From an uncultured Bacilli bacterium (GTDB lineage: Bacteria > Bacillota_I > Bacilli_A > RF39 > UBA660): 23,161 nucleotides of DNA. Positions within the stretch are counted from its first letter, which is position 1; each line of letters starts with the position of its first letter. Location: assembly GCA_910578745.1 (NCBI GenBank), contig CAJTSN010000026.1, forward strand, positions 1 through 23,161, written 5' to 3'. Below, one piece after another: positions 22,374 to 23,161 of the stretch. Position numbers and translations under genes: made by a program. The notes beneath the pieces were generated by a model, which worked only from the letters and a program-made list of their open reading frames with translations, was not told the origin of the DNA and searched no databases.

Positions 22374-22914
22374 ATGAATCATTATTTAATCGTACACGGT
22401 AGTTTTGGAAATCCGTTTTCTAATTGGATTCCATATTTAAGAAGAGAATTAGAAAATAGAAATTTAAGAGTTTATACTCCAGACTTTCCAATTGGAGTTG
22501 GTTTTCAAAATTATGAGAATTGGTCTAATCTTTTAAAAACATATGTAGAGGCAAAAATTTTAGATGAAAATACAGTTGTCTTTGCACATTCCATAGCTCC
22601 TGTATTTATCTGTAAATTTTTAGTTCAAAATAAGATTAAAGTTAAGAGATTAGTCTTTGTTTGTGGGTTCAATAATTATTTAGGAATAAATCCTGATGAA
22701 TGAAAGTATGTTCCTTTCTAATTTATCTGCTGTAAAAAGTTATTGCAATGATATAGTTTGTTTTTATTCAGATAACGATCCTTATGTAAAATATGAGGCA
22801 GAAAAAGAGTTTGCAGATACAATAACAGAAAATCAAATCATGATTTCTGGAGGAGGACACTTAAATACAGAATCGAATTATACTGAATTTAAAGAATTGT
22901 TAGACTATTTATAA
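22374..22914 (+). pseudogene. RBBP9/YdeN-like alpha/beta hydrolase broken by a frameshift
   Basis: The first frame (22374-22703) has the family start YLIVHGSFGNPFSNWIPYL, DFPIGVG and the nucleophile region VVFAHSIAP (Ser in AHSxAP), then VFVCGFNNYLGINPDE and a TGA. The next frame (22696-22914) continues with NESMFLSNL, the acid region YSDNDPYV and the histidine region ISGGGHLN. All three catalytic positions survive but are split by a frameshift plus possible loss of a few codons around 22695-22705. A GAGGGAGG site precedes ATG 22374. It may be a real pseudogene or an assembly error. Confidence 0.75.
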
Positions 22915-23161
22915 ACATAGCAATGGTTGAAGAAATTAAAAGAGTTTGAATGAATAAAGAGATAGAAAGTATCATTTTCTTATTAACAAAACTACTTTTT
23001 ATCAGGAAAATCCATTTATAAAAACATATACAACCATAGAAGAGATAAATTAAAAGTGGCAACATATAAAAAATGAGAATATTCAAAATATCGAATTTAA
23101 GAGATATTCCATTTTTAAATCGTTAGAATATAATCGTTTTTTCTGCTTTAAAGTTAAGAAG
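22915..23161 (+). other. AT-rich right edge with a possible decayed reading frame
   Basis: No intact gene is seen. In one + frame (about 22996-23161) the translation looks protein-like (FIKTYTTIEEIN, stop, KWQHIKNENIQ, then YSIFKSLEYNRFF) and stays open to the window edge, but it has an internal TAA and no start. It may be a remnant or part of a gene running off the window. Confidence 0.25.

Noticed and set aside
19985..22914. Prophage or complete defence island
   Set aside because: No integrase, phage structural gene, restriction or toxin-antitoxin gene is seen; HD, UDG and deaminase genes alone do not prove it.

Overview
The window is a low-GC, AT-rich stretch of a Bacillota chromosome. 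Gene order (trmH/spoU, rimM, trmD, rplS, lepB, arsC-like), purine-rich Shine-Dalgarno sites, sigma-A type promoters and T-tailed terminators fit a gut-type Bacilli, Erysipelotrichia or RF39-like commensal. TGA is used as a normal stop. The host guess is inference; no rRNA is present.

Layout. (1) 1-580: C-terminal remnants of two related genes, then a strong hairpin terminator and the promoter of the housekeeping block. (2) 547-4289: a conserved translation and secretion block on the + strand: SpoU-type RNA methyltransferase, RimM, TrmD, an unknown acidic/basic helical protein, ribosomal protein L19 with its own promoter, signal peptidase I and an ArsC/Spx-like thioredoxin-fold protein. (3) 4391-7309: an overlapping pair of small membrane proteins, a compact promoter/two-hairpin/terminator RNA unit, a membrane-anchored protein with a degenerate receiver domain, and an MmcQ/YjbR-like protein with a C-terminal EVE/PUA-like domain. 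(4) 7310-8628: decayed DNA with remnants of an XRE regulator start, a P-loop kinase and a GNAT acetyltransferase. (5) 8629-9558: a TraB/GumN-type lipoprotein. (6) 9931-18480: one 2849-residue surface protein, a peptidase M26 (ZmpB/IgA1-protease type) enzyme with a cohesin-like domain, a membrane hairpin, a dockerin, four ~202-residue repeats and beta-helix regions on both sides of the catalytic domain. (7) 18481-19500: a decayed IS66-type transposase and a lone tRNA-Glu(CTC). (8) 19497-23161: DUF3781 protein, HD hydrolase, a YunG-like/uracil-DNA-glycosylase fusion overlapping a frameshifted nucleoside deaminase, a frameshifted RBBP9-like hydrolase, and decayed sequence to the edge.

The left part is core genome; from about 7.3 kb onward the window is accessory, with many broken genes. 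The most remarkable object is the giant M26 protease, whose cohesin-TM-TM-dockerin front end suggests a membrane-anchored, complex-forming host-protein or mucin-surface protease. Other items worth attention are the compact two-hairpin RNA at 5279-5341, the pseudo-receiver membrane protein, the YunG-UDG fusion coupled to a deaminase, and the odd tRNA-Glu. No CRISPR array or intact mobile element was seen.
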